A stretch of 38,207 nt of DNA from Prolixibacteraceae bacterium (GTDB lineage: Bacteria; Bacteroidota; Bacteroidia; Bacteroidales; Prolixibacteraceae), in contig JAJUGS010000004.1 of NCBI GenBank assembly GCA_029265875.1, positions 1 through 38,207 of the forward strand, given 5' to 3'. Shown piece after piece: positions 37,606 through 38,207 of the stretch. Numbering within the stretch: the first letter of the stretch is position 1; each line of letters begins with the position of its first letter. A program made the position numbers and the translations under genes. Under the pieces are notes generated by a model. It saw nothing but the letters and a program-made list of their open reading frames with translations. It was not told where the DNA came from and did not search any database.

Positions 37606-38207
37606 CTACTTCACCTTATACGCCATCAATACTTCGCCGTGCCGGATGTACAGAACGCCATTGGCAAGTACCGGGTGGGCAAAATGTTCCTTGCTGCCCT
37701 GGGTAATTTTAAAAGTGCCGCCGGGAGTGAGTTTCCCGCCGGTGAGGTTAAAAAGGCTTACATCGCCGTTGTTGCCATAAACAATGAATTTGTTGTCGGC
37801 AAAGATGGTTTGCCCGTAAGGCGCCCTTGTTTTTTCGGCAATGGTTCCGGTACTCAGGTCGAGCGCGTTGAGGTTTTTATTTTCTGTGGTGGTGTAGAGT
37901 TTGCCGTTCAAAACAACGAGGCCGCCCATGCTGTTGCGCACCGGCGGGTTGGTCCAGATTTCCTTCACGCTTTTCCCGTCAGCGGCAATTTCGAGTTTCA
38001 CGGCGCCGCAACTGTTTTCGTCGCCGGTAACCCAATACACAAATGGAGCCTGGTAAACCGGGGTGTTTACATGGTCGCCGTCGTATTTAAACGCAATAGG
38101 ATATTTCCAGAGCAGACTGCCGGTTTTTGCATCAATCCCAAAAACATAATGCCTTGATACCGAAACCAGCATTTTTATACCGTTATGGTTCACCAGGATG
38201 GGTGAAC
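37606..38207 (-). CDS. PQQ-like beta-propeller repeat protein (C-terminal part; continues beyond window)
   Basis: YVFGIDAKTGSLLWKYPI, LYTTTENKNLNALDLSTGTI, GVLYIRHGEVLMAYKVK*. Confidence 0.8.
   Translation of the reverse strand, partial: SPILVNHNGIKMLVSVSRHYVFGIDAKTGSLLWKYPIAFKYDGDHVNTPVYQAPFVYWVTGDENSCGAVKLEIAADGKSVKEIWTNPPVRNSMGGLVVLNGKLYTTTENKNLNALDLSTGTIAEKTRAPYGQTIFADNKFIVYGNNGDVSLFNLTGGKLTPGGTFKITQGSKEHFAHPVLANGVLYIRHGEVLMAYKVK

Overview
The window looks like Bacteroidota DNA: lipoprotein and Tat-type N-termini, GH92/GH38/ROK content and palindrome-rich intergenic gaps. It carries an accessory carbohydrate and phosphoester catabolic island. Gene content includes three metallophosphoesterases, two BNR sialidase-like proteins, GH92 and GH38 alpha-mannosidases, two ThuA-like proteins, a ChbG/YdjC-like deacetylase, a GDPD, a DapA-family lyase, an FucP-like MFS transporter, and AraC and LacI regulators. 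No SusC/SusD pair is present. The observations I rate highest are: (1) a ~370-bp inverted duplication in which the GDPD tail, intergenic region and GH92 head (15760-16129) reappear at 23014-23381, fused in frame to a truncated HpcH/HpaI aldolase on one side and to a GH78 rhamnosidase C-terminus on the other, giving two chimeric ORFs; (2) a possible sugar-phosphate cassette resembling the GmhA/HldA/GmhB heptose steps: ROK kinase, GmhA-like SIS isomerase, GH38, PfkB-HAD fusion, and a deoxyhypusine-synthase-like protein; (3) several families of intergenic, multibranched (cloverleaf-like) palindromic elements with apparent covariation, plus a RAYT-like Y1 transposase flanked by GGTGC-N3-GCACC hairpins; (4) two candidate restriction/defence nucleases, an ATP-cone/Mrr-like fusion and a frameshifted PD-(D/E)xK-RAMA gene. 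All homology calls come from motif recognition by eye; no searches were run.
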